This document shows positions 35,510 to 36,828 of a stretch of DNA of 36,828 nucleotides, piece by piece. The notes under the pieces are model-generated. The model was not told the DNA's origin. It ran no database searches and saw only the letters and a list, made by a program, of their open reading frames with translations. The translations under genes and the position numbers were made by a program. Source of the stretch: CAZHBA01 sp964530225 (GTDB lineage Bacteria > Pseudomonadota > Alphaproteobacteria > UBA6615); the NCBI GenBank assembly GCA_964530225.1, contig CAZHBA010000087.1, positions 1 to 36,828 of the forward strand, written 5' to 3'. Each line of letters opens with the position of its first letter. Within the stretch, counting starts at the first letter, position 1.

Positions 35510-36331
35510 CTATTCCTTCGCCTCGTCTTCGGTCGTAGCTTCTTCCGCGGGAGCGTCCTCTACCGGTACTTCCTCGGTGAGAGCTTCTTCAGCGGGGGCC
35601 TCTTCGGCTAATGCTTCTTCAGTCAGCGTCTCTTCGGTAGCCGCGTCCGCGCCTTCCTGACCGACAATCGCTGCCGGAAACGGCAGATCGTCGGGCGCGC
35701 TTTTCTTGATGGCATCGCTCAGCAGGACGTAGCTGCCGCGCGAACCAGGTACTGCACCTTCAACGGCAATCAACCCAACCTCGGGATCGGTCGACACGAC
35801 ACGTAAATTTTGAATGGTCACCCGCTCGGCGCCCATATGTCCGGCCATCTTTTTGCCTTTGAACACCTTACCAGGATCCTGACACTGGCCGGTCGAGCCG
35901 TGGGCGCGGTGTGAAATCGATACACCGTGGGATGCCCGCAAGCCCTTAAAGTTATGCCGCTTCATGGCGCCGGCAAAACCCTTACCAATCGAGGTTCCCG
36001 CGACGTCGATATATTGACCGGCCAGGAAATGGCCCGCCGAAATTTCAGCGCCGGTATCGACCAGGGCATCTTCGCTAATGCGAAACTCAGCCAAGCGCCG
36101 CTTGGGTTCGACCTTTGCCTTGGCAAAATGGCCGCGCATCGCCTTGCTGGCCCGTTTTGGCTTGGCCGTCCCAACGCCGAGTTGCACGGCGGTATAGCCG
36201 TCTCGTTCCTGAGTGCGTTGGGCGACAACCTGGCAACTATCGACCTTGAGTAGGGTCACCGGCACATGAGCGCCCGTGTCGTCGAAGACACGGGTCATAC
36301 CAAGTTTCTGAGCAATTAGTCCGGTACGCAT
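35510..36331 (-). CDS. rplC: Ribosomal protein L3 with repeat tail
   Basis: The 273-residue protein begins MRTGLIAQKLGMTRVFDDTG and contains the L3 signature region with KGFAGAMKRHNFKGLRASHG and HRAHGSTGQ, whose Gln is the usual PrmB methylation site. The core ends near residue 215. The remaining tail is very acidic and built from five-residue repeats, against 209 residues in E. coli. The tail should project from the ribosome surface; its role is unknown. It lies between rpsJ and rplD. Confidence 0.98.
   Translation of the reverse strand: MRTGLIAQKLGMTRVFDDTGAHVPVTLLKVDSCQVVAQRTQERDGYTAVQLGVGTAKPKRASKAMRGHFAKAKVEPKRRLAEFRISEDALVDTGAEISAGHFLAGQYIDVAGTSIGKGFAGAMKRHNFKGLRASHGVSISHRAHGSTGQCQDPGKVFKGKKMAGHMGAERVTIQNLRVVSTDPEVGLIAVEGAVPGSRGSYVLLSDAIKKSAPDDLPFPAAIVGQEGADAATEETLTEEALAEEAPAEEALTEEVPVEDAPAEEATTEDEAKE
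35519..35638 (-). repeat. Eight pentad repeats in the L3 tail
   Basis: Residues 232-271 of L3 divide into eight tandem five-residue units of the form xEExx: TEETL, TEEAL, AEEAP, AEEAL, TEEVP, VEDAP, AEEAT, TEDEA. At the DNA level this is a degenerate 15-base tandem repeat, likely grown by slippage and then diverged. Confidence 0.85.
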
Positions 36332-36340
36332 TATCTTCTC

Positions 36341-36649
36341 TTACAACTTGATCTCGACATCAACACCGGCAGCCAGGTCTAGTTTCATAAGAGCGTCAAC
36401 CGTTTGCGGTGTCGGATCGATGATATCGAGTAACCGCTTGTGGGTACGAATTTCGAACTGTTCACGCGACTTCTTGTTGACGTGCGGCGACCGTAGCACG
36501 GTGAACTTTTCAATGCGCGTGGGCAGCGGAATCGGCCCGCGGACATCCGCCCCGGTACGTTTCGCCGTGCCGACGATTTCACTCGCCGACTGGTCGAGGA
36601 CCCGGTGATCGAATGCTTTCAATCTGATACGGATGTGTTGGCTGTCCAT
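36341..36649 (-). CDS. rpsJ: Ribosomal protein S10
   Basis: The 102-residue 30S protein starts at ATG 36649 (MDSQHIRIRLKAFDHRVLDQ); the open frame further upstream overlaps tuf and is not homologous. The signature segment VRGPIPLPTRIEKFTVLRSP is present. S10 also acts as NusE in antitermination. It is 58 bases after tuf, with no clear terminator between them, so the S10 group may be read from the str/tuf promoter. Confidence 0.99.
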   Translation of the reverse strand: MDSQHIRIRLKAFDHRVLDQSASEIVGTAKRTGADVRGPIPLPTRIEKFTVLRSPHVNKKSREQFEIRTHKRLLDIIDPTPQTVDALMKLDLAAGVDVEIKL

Positions 36650-36707
36650 AGCGGTATCCCGTAAGAGAACTGGCGGCCTCACTATCGAGACTGCCGGTCC
36701 TATATTC

Positions 36708-36828
36708 CTATTCGATAATCGAGGTAACGACGCCAGCGCCGACGGTGCGCCCGCCCTCTCGGATGGCAAAGCGCAGACCCTCATCCATGGCAATCGGTGC
36801 TATCAGGTTGATCTGCATCGAGATGTTG
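36708..36828 (-). CDS. tuf: Elongation factor Tu, 3' end
   Basis: The last 40 codons of EF-Tu are inside the window, ending TAG at 36710-36708. The text LIAPIAMDEGLRFAIREGG, then RTVGAGVVTSIIE, is the conserved domain 3 end that contacts tRNA. The rest of the gene lies beyond the right edge. The position just before rpsJ is the standard str-S10 junction. Confidence 0.98.
   Translation of the reverse strand, partial: NISMQINLIAPIAMDEGLRFAIREGGRTVGAGVVTSIIE

Overview
The window is a chromosomal segment of an alphaproteobacterium, most like the Rhodospirillales. The base composition is moderately GC-rich. Support comes from the S10-spc-alpha ribosomal gene order, an ATP12-type F1-ATPase assembly chaperone, RNase E ending in the GWW motif that binds PNPase in Caulobacter, and the run rplQ / Do-type protease / rarA / crcB / rluC / ATP12 / pccB. 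This is inferred from gene content and order, not from a phylogeny.

Left part (1-7748): the 5' half of a periplasmic cell-wall amidase (amiC) is divergent from rne across a 426-base spacer. rne converges on an aminotransferase gene that probably shares an operon with a gamma-glutamyltranspeptidase-like lipoprotein gene. Divergent from that pair is a BepA-like M48 metalloprotease with TPRs.

Middle part (7749-18326): intact metabolic genes alternate with decayed ones. Intact genes are maiA, mgtE, lipB, acyP, pccA, pccB and the ATP12 chaperone gene. Between them lie wrecks of a DsbA-like thiol oxidoreductase, an S9 prolyl-oligopeptidase, a malic enzyme, a class III nucleotide cyclase and an AsmA-family protein. 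Three of these (DsbA, S9, malic enzyme) keep both gene ends but have lost the middle, and also carry frameshifts or stops. The biology is therefore gene loss by internal deletion in a lineage under relaxed selection, possibly host-associated or otherwise specialised. PccA and PccB would form a biotin-dependent propionyl-CoA carboxylase.

Right part (18327-36828): everything is on the minus strand. Read in the direction of transcription it is the tail of tuf, the S10 operon (rpsJ to rpsQ), the spc operon (rplN to secY), adk, and the alpha operon (rpsM, rpsK, rpoA, rplQ). These are followed by a Do-type periplasmic protease, rarA, crcB and an RluA-type pseudouridine synthase. All of the ribosomal genes look intact. 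Ribosomal proteins L3, L15 and L17 and RNase E carry long acidic low-complexity tails or inserts.

I found no CRISPR array, integrase, transposase, tRNA or rRNA gene, and no convincing new biological system. The most unusual signals are the cluster of hollowed-out pseudogenes, a GGT-like lipoprotein that seems to lack the catalytic threonine, and the pentad-repeat tail of L3.
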